This document shows, in pieces, positions 26,617 to 33,778 of a stretch of DNA of 58,048 bases (the first letter of the stretch is position 1; every line of letters starts with the position of its first letter). The notes under the pieces are model-generated. The model was not told the origin of the DNA and ran no database searches. It was given only the letters and a program-made list of their open reading frames with translations. This DNA comes from CAZBLK01 sp964492715 (GTDB taxonomy: Bacteria; Bacillota; Clostridia; Lachnospirales; WRBF01). The stretch is taken from the NCBI GenBank assembly GCA_964492715.1, contig CAZBLK010000017.1:1-58048 (forward strand), read 5' to 3'. The position numbers and the translations under genes were made by a program.

Positions 26617-26904
26617 TTACATAAAAAACCTACCGACAATTTTTTTGGCAACATCGTTTGAAGAAACGTCATACGTGCCGTTTTCAATTTTTGTTTTAAT
26701 AGCGTTTACCTTTTCCTCACGAACGTCTGGCGCAGACGACAACGCCTTCATAATTTTACCAAAGTCGTTGGCTTCGTCGGAAATGGCAACTACATCTTCT
26801 TTTTTAATTGCTTCGGATTCCTTTACTTTTGCTCTGTTAAACTTTTGGCTCGAAACATTTTGGCCTTCATAAACCTTGATTAAGCCATTAATCCGAAAAT
26901 CCAT
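26617..26904 (-). CDS. flgM: Anti-sigma-28 factor FlgM
   Basis: Seen: 95 aa. N-terminal MDFRINGLIKVYEGQ, a disordered basic/acidic middle (KVKESEAIKKEDVVAIS), and the sigma-binding C-terminus VREEKVNAIKTKIENGTYDVSSNDVAKKIV that defines FlgM. Known: binds sigma-D/28 until the hook is complete, then is secreted. First gene of the late flagellar block here. Confidence 0.92.
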   Translation of the reverse strand: MDFRINGLIKVYEGQNVSSQKFNRAKVKESEAIKKEDVVAISDEANDFGKIMKALSSAPDVREEKVNAIKTKIENGTYDVSSNDVAKKIVGRFFM

Positions 26905-26936
26905 TTTCGCACCTGCCTTTAAAACTCAAAATAAGT

Positions 26937-27746
26937 TCAAACATATAAATCTGAACTTGAAACTGTTTTATCATCCGTGACAAAAGCTGTAGCCGTAAGC
27001 GTAAAACAAGCAATGTTTTCTGCATTAGCGTACAACGCAAGCGTCCTTGCAACTTCGTTAACAGTTGCTCCTGTAGTATATATATCGTCAACAATTAAAA
27101 AATCTTTACATTCTTTTTTAACTTTTTTAATGGCAAAAGCGTTATGTACGTTTAATTCTCGTTCCTGTGCAGAAACTTTAGCTTGCGGCGGTGTGTTTTT
27201 TACTCTAATTACCATGTCATTGTAAACAGGAATGTCAAAAATTTTGCCAAGCGACACAGCCAAAAGCTCTGCTTGGTTAAACCCACGGGAAATTTTTTTT
27301 AGCCTGTGCACAGGTACAGGAATTATACAGTCAATTTTTTTTATATCTATTGAAATTTGCTCGGAGTTTTGCACCAAAAAATTTGCCATTAAAGATGCAA
27401 GCCCCTTTGCACGGTAAGCTTGCTTTCCGTATTTAAAGGCATAAATTGCACTTTTCATAGCACCTTCGTAAGCAAAAGTAGAAACTCTGTTTGAAAAATA
27501 AAAGTGCTTGTCCATACATTTTGAACAAACACTCTCCTTTAAGAAATGTGAATTTTGGTTTAGAGATAGTGGCAGAAAAGAGCGACCGCATGAAAAGCAA
27601 TAGTTTTTATATAAATGATTTAAGCTGTTTTGACAACTTTCGCAAACCAAAAAAGCATAGCCAATTTGCAAAACATGCCCACACACACAGCAACGACTAG
27701 GAAAAACCCAACGTGTAACATGGCTTAAAAAATTGCTTCTGGCTAT
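26937..27746 (-). CDS. ComF family phosphoribosyltransferase-like protein (apparent ATA start)
   Basis: Seen: the frame is open with clear ComF features: CxxC pairs in CCVCGH, CESC, CFSCGR and CSKC (zinc ribbon), then IIPVPVHRLKKISRGFNQAELLA and the PRPP-type loop FLIVDDIYTTGATVNEVARTL. The first standard start codon is a GTG at 27686, which would cut into the first zinc-binding CxxC and has no ribosome-binding site. Twenty codons upstream an ATA (27746-27744) lies 7 nt after AAAGGAGG and overlaps the TAG stop of the XRE gene, giving a 269-aa protein starting ARSNFLSHVTRWVFPSRCC, a normal ComF N-terminus. Known: ComF family acts in DNA uptake and transformation. The ATA start is an inference. 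Confidence 0.82.
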   Translation of the reverse strand: MARSNFLSHVTRWVFPSRCCVCGHVLQIGYAFLVCESCQNSLNHLYKNYCFSCGRSFLPLSLNQNSHFLKESVCSKCMDKHFYFSNRVSTFAYEGAMKSAIYAFKYGKQAYRAKGLASLMANFLVQNSEQISIDIKKIDCIIPVPVHRLKKISRGFNQAELLAVSLGKIFDIPVYNDMVIRVKNTPPQAKVSAQERELNVHNAFAIKKVKKECKDFLIVDDIYTTGATVNEVARTLALYANAENIACFTLTATAFVTDDKTVSSSDLYV

Positions 27747-28015
27747 GTTTTTTCCTCCTTTATAACTTCCTCGTCCTCCGCAATGAGTTCGTTCAACTGA
27801 ACGCCAAGTACATGTGCCAGAGCCAAAAGCTCAATGTCTGTAACAAAACGTTCTCCGTTTTCTATCCTTCTAATAAAGTGGTTATCCACGTCATAACCAA
27901 CTACTTGCATTTTAATTGCCAGCTTGCGCTGAGATAACTTTTGCGACTTACGTATCTTTGTCAAGTTTTTTCCGCAAATGTTGTTTGTTCCGTCAGCCGA
28001 TTTAAGTTTGAACAT
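27743..28015 (-). CDS. XRE-family helix-turn-helix regulator
   Basis: Seen: 90 aa. ICGKNLTKIRKSQKLSQRKLAIKMQVVGYDVDNHFIRRIENGERFVTDIELLALAHVLGVQLNELI is a complete XRE-type domain covering about residues 13-78, with an acidic tail. Known: DNA-binding repressor/activator fold. Its stop overlaps the apparent comF start by 3 nt (ATAG), so it heads the comF operon. Target unknown; autoregulation would be typical. Confidence 0.85.
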   Translation of the reverse strand: MFKLKSADGTNNICGKNLTKIRKSQKLSQRKLAIKMQVVGYDVDNHFIRRIENGERFVTDIELLALAHVLGVQLNELIAEDEEVIKEEKT

Positions 28016-28421
28016 AAACTATTACCCCAAATATATTGTCTACAAATTTTTACAAAAAAAGTCTAGTACTATAATATTAAGTGATTGCAAGCTTTTTTAT
28101 GGCTTACACCATTAAACAACTAGAAATAAATGGATAGTTTTTAAATAAAAATGCAAAATAAAGTACAAATTTGTATAAATTTGCACAATTGTGCGTGAGC
28201 AAAATTTGATATATTTTTTTCGATTATAGCATGATTTTTTTTACCCTGCAATAAATTATTAGTAAAAATTGGAATTAATGGAAATAATTATTTGAGATGT
28301 TTGCCTTTTTCCAAAGCATTGACATAAACTTCTTAATTAACTATAATTACCTAATTAATAGTATTATTAGCGATTTAAAGCACACCATTTAAAATAAAAC
28401 TATTTTCAAGGAGGTAAAACC
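28016..28421. other. 406-bp AT-rich region between divergent XRE gene and alaS
   Basis: No ORF or structured RNA recognised. I searched for the conserved T-box sequence and saw none. Contains the alaS promoter (listed) and several A/T tracts that may include the divergent XRE promoter. Confidence 0.6.
28319..28347 (+). promoter_or_regulatory. Consensus promoter of alaS
   Basis: TTGACA (28319-28324), exactly 17 nt, TATAAT (28342-28347), about 75 nt before the alaS ATG. Confidence 0.85.
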
Positions 28422-31070
28422 ATGAAAAACCTTTCACTTAACGAAATTCGTGAAAAGTATTTAGCTTTTTTTGAACAAAAAAGCCATTATAGAATGAACA
28501 GCTTTTCGCTTGTTCCTCAAAACGACAAAAGCCTGCTTTTAATAAACTCGGGCATGGCCCCCTTTAAACCTTATTTCACAGGGCAAGAAACGCCGCCTTC
28601 AAAGCGTGTTACTACATGCCAAAAGTGTATCCGCACAATTGACTTAGACATAGTTGGTTGCACAACACGCCACGGCACTTTTTTTGAAATGCTAGGCAAC
28701 TTTTCGTTTGGCGATTATTTTAAAGAAGAAATTATTCCTTGGTCGTGGGAATTTTTCATTGAGGTAATGGAAATTCCTGTTGAAAAGCTTTCTGTTACGG
28801 TTTACCACGAGGACGACGAAGCTTACAACATTTGGCATGAAAAAGTTGGCTTACCAAAAGAAAAAATTGTTCGTTTAGGCAAAGAAGACAACTTTTGGGA
28901 AGTTGGCGTTGGCCCATGCGGTCCTTGCTCGGAAATTTATTTTGACAAAGGTGAAGAATACGGCTGCGGAAAAGAAACTTGCAAAGCAGGTTGTGACTGT
29001 GAGCGTTACATGGAAGTTTGGAACTTGGTGTTCACACAGTTTAACAAAAATGAAGATGGCACATACACACAGCTTGCACAAAAAAACATTGACACAGGCA
29101 TGGGGCTAGAGCGCATAGCTTGCGTTATGCAAGGCGTTAACAGCATATTCGACGTAGACACAATTAAAGTTATACGTGACGAAGTGTGCAAAATTGCTTC
29201 TGTTGCGTACAACGAAAACAAAGACAAAGACGTTCATATCCGCATTATAACAGACCATATACGTTCGCTTACGTTTATGACGGCAGACGGAATTGTGCCA
29301 GCAAGTGACGGACGTGGCTATATTTTCCGCAGGCTTTTAAGGCGTGCAATGCGCCACGGCAAACAGCTTGGCATAAAAGGCTTGTTCCTTTCAAACCTTG
29401 CAGACGTTGTTATTTCAGTTTCAAAAAGTGCGTACCCAGAGCTTGCAGAAAAAGCCGACTACATTAAAAAAATAATTTCGGTTGAGGAACGCCGCTTTGT
29501 TGAAACACTTTCGCAAGCAATGTTAATTTTGCGAGCATACATTGACAAGCTTAAATCTGACTTTAGCAATGTTATGTGGGGAACAGAAGCTTTCCGCCTT
29601 TACGACACTTACGGCTTGCCGCTTGACATAATGCGTGAAGTTTTGGCAGAAGAAGGCATTACAATAGATGAAGCTTCTTTTGAAGAAGAAATGCGTGCAC
29701 AAAGAGAGCGTGCAAGGGCAGCACGTGAAGAATCTACTTACATGGGTGCTGAAGCTACAGTTTACCACAAGCTTCCTGTTTCGCTTGCTGCAACTGAATT
29801 TGTTGGATACGCTTCAACACTTTGTGACGACGCAAAGATTTTGGCCGTTATAAGCGACAACGAAATTAAAGACGAAGCTTCCGAAGGTGCAGACGTTTCA
29901 ATAATCCTTGACAAAACAAGCTTTTACGCAGAACGTGGCGGACAATGCGGTGACGTTGGTTTAATTAAAACCGAAACAGGCGTTGTTCAAGTGAAAGACT
30001 GTGTCGTTGCAGTCGGCAACAGGTTTGCACACGTGGGAACTGTTACAGAAGGTGTAGTTAAAAGCGGTCAAAGCGCAAACACTATTGTTTCTTCAAAGGA
30101 CAGGCTTGACGTTTGCAGAAACCACACAGCTACGCACCTTTTGCACAAGGCGCTTCGTGACTTTTTGGGAACTCACGTTGAACAGTCGGGTTCAAGAGTA
30201 GACGGAAACAAGCTTAGGTTTGACTTTACACACTTTTCACCAATTAGCAGAAATGACCTTGAAATTATCGAGGATAGTATAAATGAAAAAATACTTGAAT
30301 GTATAGACGTAAACGTTTGCGAAAAGTCGATTGACGAAGCACGCAAAATGGGCGCAATGGCACTGTTCGGCGAAAAATACGGGGACGTTGTGCGTGTTGT
30401 AGACGTACACGGCTACAGCACAGAGCTTTGTGGCGGAACACACGTGGACAACACCGCAAAAATTGGTTCGTTTAACATTATTTCAGAAACAGGCGTTGCT
30501 GCTGGAGTTCGCCGCATTGAAGCGGTTACAGGCAGGGGCGCACTTCAATATTACAAGGAAATGGAAAACAAAATAAACCTTGTTTCAGAAGTTGTTAAAG
30601 CAATGCCAAGTGATGTCGTTCAAAAAATGCAATATTACGTAAACCAAGCAAACGAGCTACATGCCGAGCTTAAAACGCTTAAATCAAAAATTGCAGGCGG
30701 CATAGTGGACGAGCTTATGGCGCAAAAAGAAGAAATTGAGGGAATACCAACTATTGTTGCCGTGGTAGACCAGCTTGACGTAAGCAGGCTTCGTGAGCTT
30801 GGCGACAAAATAAAAGACAAGCTTCACTCTGGGCTTGTTGTTCTTGCAAGTGTCGTTGAGGGCAGCGTTGGTTTAATTGTAATGGCTACTGACGACGTAG
30901 TTAAAAAAGGAATACACGCCGGGAACATTGTGAAGGAAACTTCGGCTGTTCTTGGCGGACGTGGCGGCGGAAAGCCTTCTATGGCGCAGGCTGGCGGTTG
31001 TAAGGATATTAATAGGTTAGATGAGGCACTTGCTAAGGCTAGAGAGGTTGCGGCTTTACAGGTTAAGTAG
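28422..31070 (+). CDS. alaS: Alanine--tRNA ligase
   Basis: Seen: 882 aa. Class II motif region NSGMAPFKPYFTG and TCQKCIRTIDLDIVG near the N-terminus, GCTTRHGTFFEMLGNFSFGDYFK, the editing domain zinc motif HTATHLLH and CGGTHVDNT, then a DHHA1 C-terminal domain (GGRGGGKPSMAQAGG). Known: charges tRNA-Ala and edits Ser/Gly mischarging. Full length. The ATG at 28422 follows AAGGAGGT by 7 nt. The leader is short, with no visible T-box. Confidence 0.98.
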   Translation: MKNLSLNEIREKYLAFFEQKSHYRMNSFSLVPQNDKSLLLINSGMAPFKPYFTGQETPPSKRVTTCQKCIRTIDLDIVGCTTRHGTFFEMLGNFSFGDYFKEEIIPWSWEFFIEVMEIPVEKLSVTVYHEDDEAYNIWHEKVGLPKEKIVRLGKEDNFWEVGVGPCGPCSEIYFDKGEEYGCGKETCKAGCDCERYMEVWNLVFTQFNKNEDGTYTQLAQKNIDTGMGLERIACVMQGVNSIFDVDTIKVIRDEVCKIASVAYNENKDKDVHIRIITDHIRSLTFMTADGIVPASDGRGYIFRRLLRRAMRHGKQLGIKGLFLSNLADVVISVSKSAYPELAEKADYIKKIISVEERRFVETLSQAMLILRAYIDKLKSDFSNVMWGTEAFRLYDTYGLPLDIMREVLAEEGITIDEASFEEEMRAQRERARAAREESTYMGAEATVYHKLPVSLAATEFVGYASTLCDDAKILAVISDNEIKDEASEGADVSIILDKTSFYAERGGQCGDVGLIKTETGVVQVKDCVVAVGNRFAHVGTVTEGVVKSGQSANTIVSSKDRLDVCRNHTATHLLHKALRDFLGTHVEQSGSRVDGNKLRFDFTHFSPISRNDLEIIEDSINEKILECIDVNVCEKSIDEARKMGAMALFGEKYGDVVRVVDVHGYSTELCGGTHVDNTAKIGSFNIISETGVAAGVRRIEAVTGRGALQYYKEMENKINLVSEVVKAMPSDVVQKMQYYVNQANELHAELKTLKSKIAGGIVDELMAQKEEIEGIPTIVAVVDQLDVSRLRELGDKIKDKLHSGLVVLASVVEGSVGLIVMATDDVVKKGIHAGNIVKETSAVLGGRGGGKPSMAQAGGCKDINRLDEALAKAREVAALQVK

Positions 31071-31100
31071 TAAATTTAATTACATTGCCACACAAAATAA

Positions 31101-31150
31101 TAGTGAAGAATTGTCCAATAAGTTTGGCTTTTCTTCACTATTTTTGTTTT
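31101..31150 (+). terminator. Terminator after alaS
   Basis: Arms TAGTGAAGAA (31101-31110) and TTCTTCACTA (31131-31140), with further pairing of TTGTCCA against TGGC inside, then TTTTTGTTTT. Confidence 0.75.
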
Positions 31151-31191
31151 GGTATATAATAAAGAATTTATGGCATAATAAATGTACATAA

Positions 31192-31220
31192 TTGACATTA
31201 CGTACATATTAATATATTAT
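31192..31220 (+). promoter_or_regulatory. Promoter of the toxin-antitoxin pair
   Basis: TTGACA (31192-31197), 17 nt, TATTAT (31215-31220). Transcription would begin near 31227. That leaves a very short leader with AGGAG at 31231-31235 and favours translation from the ATG at 31245. Confidence 0.6.
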
Positions 31221-31244
31221 GGAGGTGTAAAGGAGATGAATGAT

Positions 31245-31670
31245 ATGCTTACAATCAGTGCAACAGAGGCACGCAACAATTGGAGCCAAGTTGCAGAATC
31301 CGCAATTCGTGAAAAACCGCAATTTATTAAACGCACTCGTGACTATTTGTTTCTTTCTGATAAAAATTTTATTGCCGAGCTTTTATCTTCATTTTCGTTT
31401 AATGCGGAAAGCTTTGTTGAAGATGATGGTTCAGTAACCTTATCACTAAATGAAATAGACTTAGTAGAGAACGCACCTACAGAAGAAGAAGCTATTTCAC
31501 AATTGGCAAGTTCTATTTTAGATTATGCAGAGGAATTTTATTCTAACTTCACGTACTGGTCGTCAGCGCCTAACAGAAAGTCACACATTCCATTCGTTGT
31601 TAAGGCACTGGTTTTGAGTGATGTCAAAAAGATTGGGGCGTGCGTCAATTGCCAAGCTGGAAAGATTTAA
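31245..31670 (+). CDS. Phd/YefM-like antitoxin (putative)
   Basis: Seen: 141 aa from the ATG at 31245 (AGGAG 9 nt upstream); an ATG at 31236 is an alternative. MLTISATEARNNWSQVAESAIREKPQFIKRTRDYLFLSD resembles the N-terminal DNA-binding arm of Phd/YefM antitoxins (ATEARNNxxxxxxxA). The C-terminal ~90 residues are a helical, acidic domain ending KSHIPFVVKALVLSDVKKIGACV. Its end overlaps the downstream HicA-like gene by about 20-30 nt, the usual TA layout. Inference: neutralises the downstream protein and represses its own promoter. The pairing of a Phd-like N-terminus with a HicA-like toxin is unusual. Confidence 0.6.
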   Translation: MLTISATEARNNWSQVAESAIREKPQFIKRTRDYLFLSDKNFIAELLSSFSFNAESFVEDDGSVTLSLNEIDLVENAPTEEEAISQLASSILDYAEEFYSNFTYWSSAPNRKSHIPFVVKALVLSDVKKIGACVNCQAGKI

Positions 31671-31870
31671 AAAGGTTTTGTGAAAACGACGAGTGGGAGT
31701 TTTACAAGAAAAATACAGACCATTATTTTTATAGAAAACAGGATGAAAACGGTAACGTTAGACAAACTAAAGTTTCAATGGGTACAGGTGAAATAAACGG
31801 AAACCTGTGGCATTTAATTTTAAAAAAACAATTACAAGTTTCAAAAGATTATTTTAACAGTAAAATATGA
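31640..31870 (+). CDS. HicA-like toxin (putative)
   Basis: Seen: 76 aa from the GTG at 31640. A TTG at 31649, 10 nt after GGGG and giving M-P-S-W-K-D-L-K-R-F, is at least as likely. The body SWKDLKRFCENDEWEFYKKNTDHYFYRKQDENGNVRQTKVSMGTGEINGNLWHLILKKQLQVSKDYF follows the HicA/YcfA plan: helix, strand with W-E-F-Y, a conserved T-D-H-Y in place of the catalytic G-S-H, strands, and a final helix. Known: HicA toxins are small dsRBD-fold mRNA nucleases. Overlap with the upstream antitoxin-like gene supports TA function, still inferred. Confidence 0.6.
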   Translation: MRQLPSWKDLKRFCENDEWEFYKKNTDHYFYRKQDENGNVRQTKVSMGTGEINGNLWHLILKKQLQVSKDYFNSKI

Positions 31871-31905
31871 TTAGGAGTAGGATATGTGAAAAGTACATTA
31901 GCTTA

Positions 31906-31951
31906 GGGTGTGTTTTGTAAATCCGCACTAAGCAATTTACCAAACACGCCC
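31906..31951. mobile_element. 46-bp palindromic mini-element flanked by TA
   Basis: Arms GGGTGTGTTTTGTAAAT and ATTTACCAAACACGCCC, complementary except for two G-T type mismatches, flanked on both sides by TA (31904-31905 and 31952-31953). The end sequence GGGCGTGTT is shared with the right end of the 160-bp element in the ISAs1 gene at 57155. No T run follows, so it is not a standard terminator. Confidence 0.55.
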
Positions 31952-31979
31952 TAATTCATATCCTTATACCAATTCCATT

Positions 31980-32345
31980 TTACTTTTTACTCTGTTTCAC
32001 ATTCCCCAAATTCTCCAAAACCCTAAACCTAACAATTTCCGCAACCAAATCATACGGAATTGCCTTGTCAAATGGAAACTGAATAGTCCCTTTAGACATC
32101 TTATAGTCCGACAACCTGTCCTTAAAAGCTTCAACGCCGCTAGGCGTAGGGAAAAAACCAATATGGTTTTTGAACACACCAAAATAAACAAGGTTGCCGT
32201 GTAAATGAAACGCCGGCATTTGATAGCTTATTTTTTCAACGCTTTCGGGTGCTGCTTCCTTTATTACTTTTCTAAGCTTTGTTAAAATTTGTGCAATTTC
32301 TTCTGGGTACATTGCAATGTACTCATCAATTGTTGTGTAAGCCAT
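31980..32345 (-). CDS. DUF1801 family protein (YdhG-like)
   Basis: Seen: 121 aa. YTTIDEYIAMYPEEIAQILTKLRKVIKEAAPESVEKISYQMPAFHLHGNLVYFGVFKNHIGFFPTPSGVEAF is the DUF1801 fold with the IsYxMPxF strand. SKGTIQFPFDKAIPYDLVAEIVRFRV follows. Known: Bacillus YdhG was proposed as an iron chaperone (frataxin-like); most members are uncharacterised. The ATG at 32345 has GGGGAGG 5-6 nt upstream. Monocistronic. Confidence 0.88.
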   Translation of the reverse strand: MAYTTIDEYIAMYPEEIAQILTKLRKVIKEAAPESVEKISYQMPAFHLHGNLVYFGVFKNHIGFFPTPSGVEAFKDRLSDYKMSKGTIQFPFDKAIPYDLVAEIVRFRVLENLGNVKQSKK

Positions 32346-32449
32346 TTTATCCTCCCCTTTTTTTAGAACCTACCCAAATATCAAGCCGCTGAAGAAGCAT
32401 GAAGCGGCAAGACCGTCAAAGCGGTTGATTGGATTTTGAGGTCAGATTC

Positions 32450-33763
32450 TTAAACATTCAAACTACAAACCTGCCCAACAAACCCCACTTCATCAAACAA
32501 CCGTGAATCATCAGCAGCCCCAAAATTATCCCTGTCCCTAGAAACCGCAAGCATAAGCTTAATTCTATTTTCTTGGTTAACTTTTGTAGCCCCTGGGTCA
32601 TAGTCTATCGGCACAATGTTTGCGTTTTCGTACACTTCTTTAATTTTTCTAATCATGCCTTTGCCGGCAATGTGGTTTGGCAAACAGCCAAAAGGCTGGG
32701 CGCAAACTATGTTTTCAAAGCCGTGGCGCACAAGCTCCACCATTTCAGCAGTTAAAAGCCAGCCCTCCCCCATTTTGTTTCCTGTTCCAATAATTCCGTC
32801 AGCAAGAGCTTTAAGCTCATAAAAAGGAAGCGGCGGTTTAAAGCCTTTCACCTTTTCCAAAGCTTCAAGTGCAAGCGTTTCAAACTTTAAAAGATATTTC
32901 ATGGCAATGCCAAAAACAAGCTTTTTAATTTTGCTTCCGCCGTAAAGCTTTATGTCCTCCAATGTAGCGTCAACTGTGTAAAGCACAAACCCCATTAGCC
33001 CAGGAACCATAACTTCGCAGTTTTCCCCAGCCAAAAACTTTTCCAAGCCGTTGTTTGCAAGCGCAGAATACTTTACATATATTTCCCCGACAATACCAAC
33101 TTTTGTTTTTTCCGAGTAAGTCGTTTCAATTTGCTTAAACGATTCAATTATTTTATGTAAGTTTTCCCTAACGTCCTTTTGGTTAAACCCTCGCTTTTTT
33201 GAAAACTGCTCCGTCAGCTCGTTAACCCAGCGTGACACAAGCTTTTCGCTTTCGCCTTTTGCGTTTTCATACGGCATCGTTTGGTTTTTTAAAAGCATAA
33301 GCATGTCGCCGTATGTAATTGTGGCAAGTGCTTTTCTAAGCATTGGCAAAGTAAGCTTAAAGCCGCTGTTTTTTTCAAGCCCCGATATGTTTAAAGAAAT
33401 TACAGGAACGTGTGAAAACCCAGCTTTTGCCAACGCCTTCCTAAGCAAGTGAATGTAATTTGAAGCACGACAACCACCACCTGTTTGGGTCATCATTACC
33501 GCCGTTTTAGACAAGTCGTGCTTGCCGCTTTGCAACGCATCAATAATTTGCCCAATAACCAAAAGCGCAGGGTAACACGTGTCGTTGTGAACATATTTTA
33601 AGCCAGCAGAAACAACCGCTTCGCCCTCGTTTGCAAGCACAAAAACGTTGTAGCCGTGCAGACTGAAAACATTTTTCAGCAAATCAAAATGAATGTCTGC
33701 CATTGCTGGAATTAAAATTGTATAATCTTTTTTCATTTCCTTTGTGAATGTAACTGCTTCCAT
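32450..33763 (-). CDS. Acyl-CoA dehydratase activase-associated protein, C-terminal part of a usually fused protein
   Basis: Seen: 437 aa. KKDYTILIPAMADIHFDLLKNVFSLHGYNVFVL, VHNDTCYPALLVIGQIIDAL and MMTQTGGGCRASNYIHLLRKAL match the C-terminal third of the ~1400-residue Clostridia proteins annotated as 2-hydroxyacyl-CoA dehydratase activator-related. The cysteines in DTCYP and GGGCRA suggest an iron-sulfur site. It begins 15 nt after the stop of the 971-aa gene with its own GAGGTGG, so the usual fusion is split into two cistrons here. Known function is not settled; the family couples ATP hydrolysis to radical dehydratase-type chemistry. Confidence 0.8.
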   Translation of the reverse strand: MEAVTFTKEMKKDYTILIPAMADIHFDLLKNVFSLHGYNVFVLANEGEAVVSAGLKYVHNDTCYPALLVIGQIIDALQSGKHDLSKTAVMMTQTGGGCRASNYIHLLRKALAKAGFSHVPVISLNISGLEKNSGFKLTLPMLRKALATITYGDMLMLLKNQTMPYENAKGESEKLVSRWVNELTEQFSKKRGFNQKDVRENLHKIIESFKQIETTYSEKTKVGIVGEIYVKYSALANNGLEKFLAGENCEVMVPGLMGFVLYTVDATLEDIKLYGGSKIKKLVFGIAMKYLLKFETLALEALEKVKGFKPPLPFYELKALADGIIGTGNKMGEGWLLTAEMVELVRHGFENIVCAQPFGCLPNHIAGKGMIRKIKEVYENANIVPIDYDPGATKVNQENRIKLMLAVSRDRDNFGAADDSRLFDEVGFVGQVCSLNV

Positions 33764-33778
33764 TGTCCACCTCTGTCG

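Noticed and set aside
28016..28421. T-box leader for alaS
   Set aside because: No specifier or conserved T-box sequence and no terminator hairpin before the gene; the promoter lies only about 75 nt from the start.
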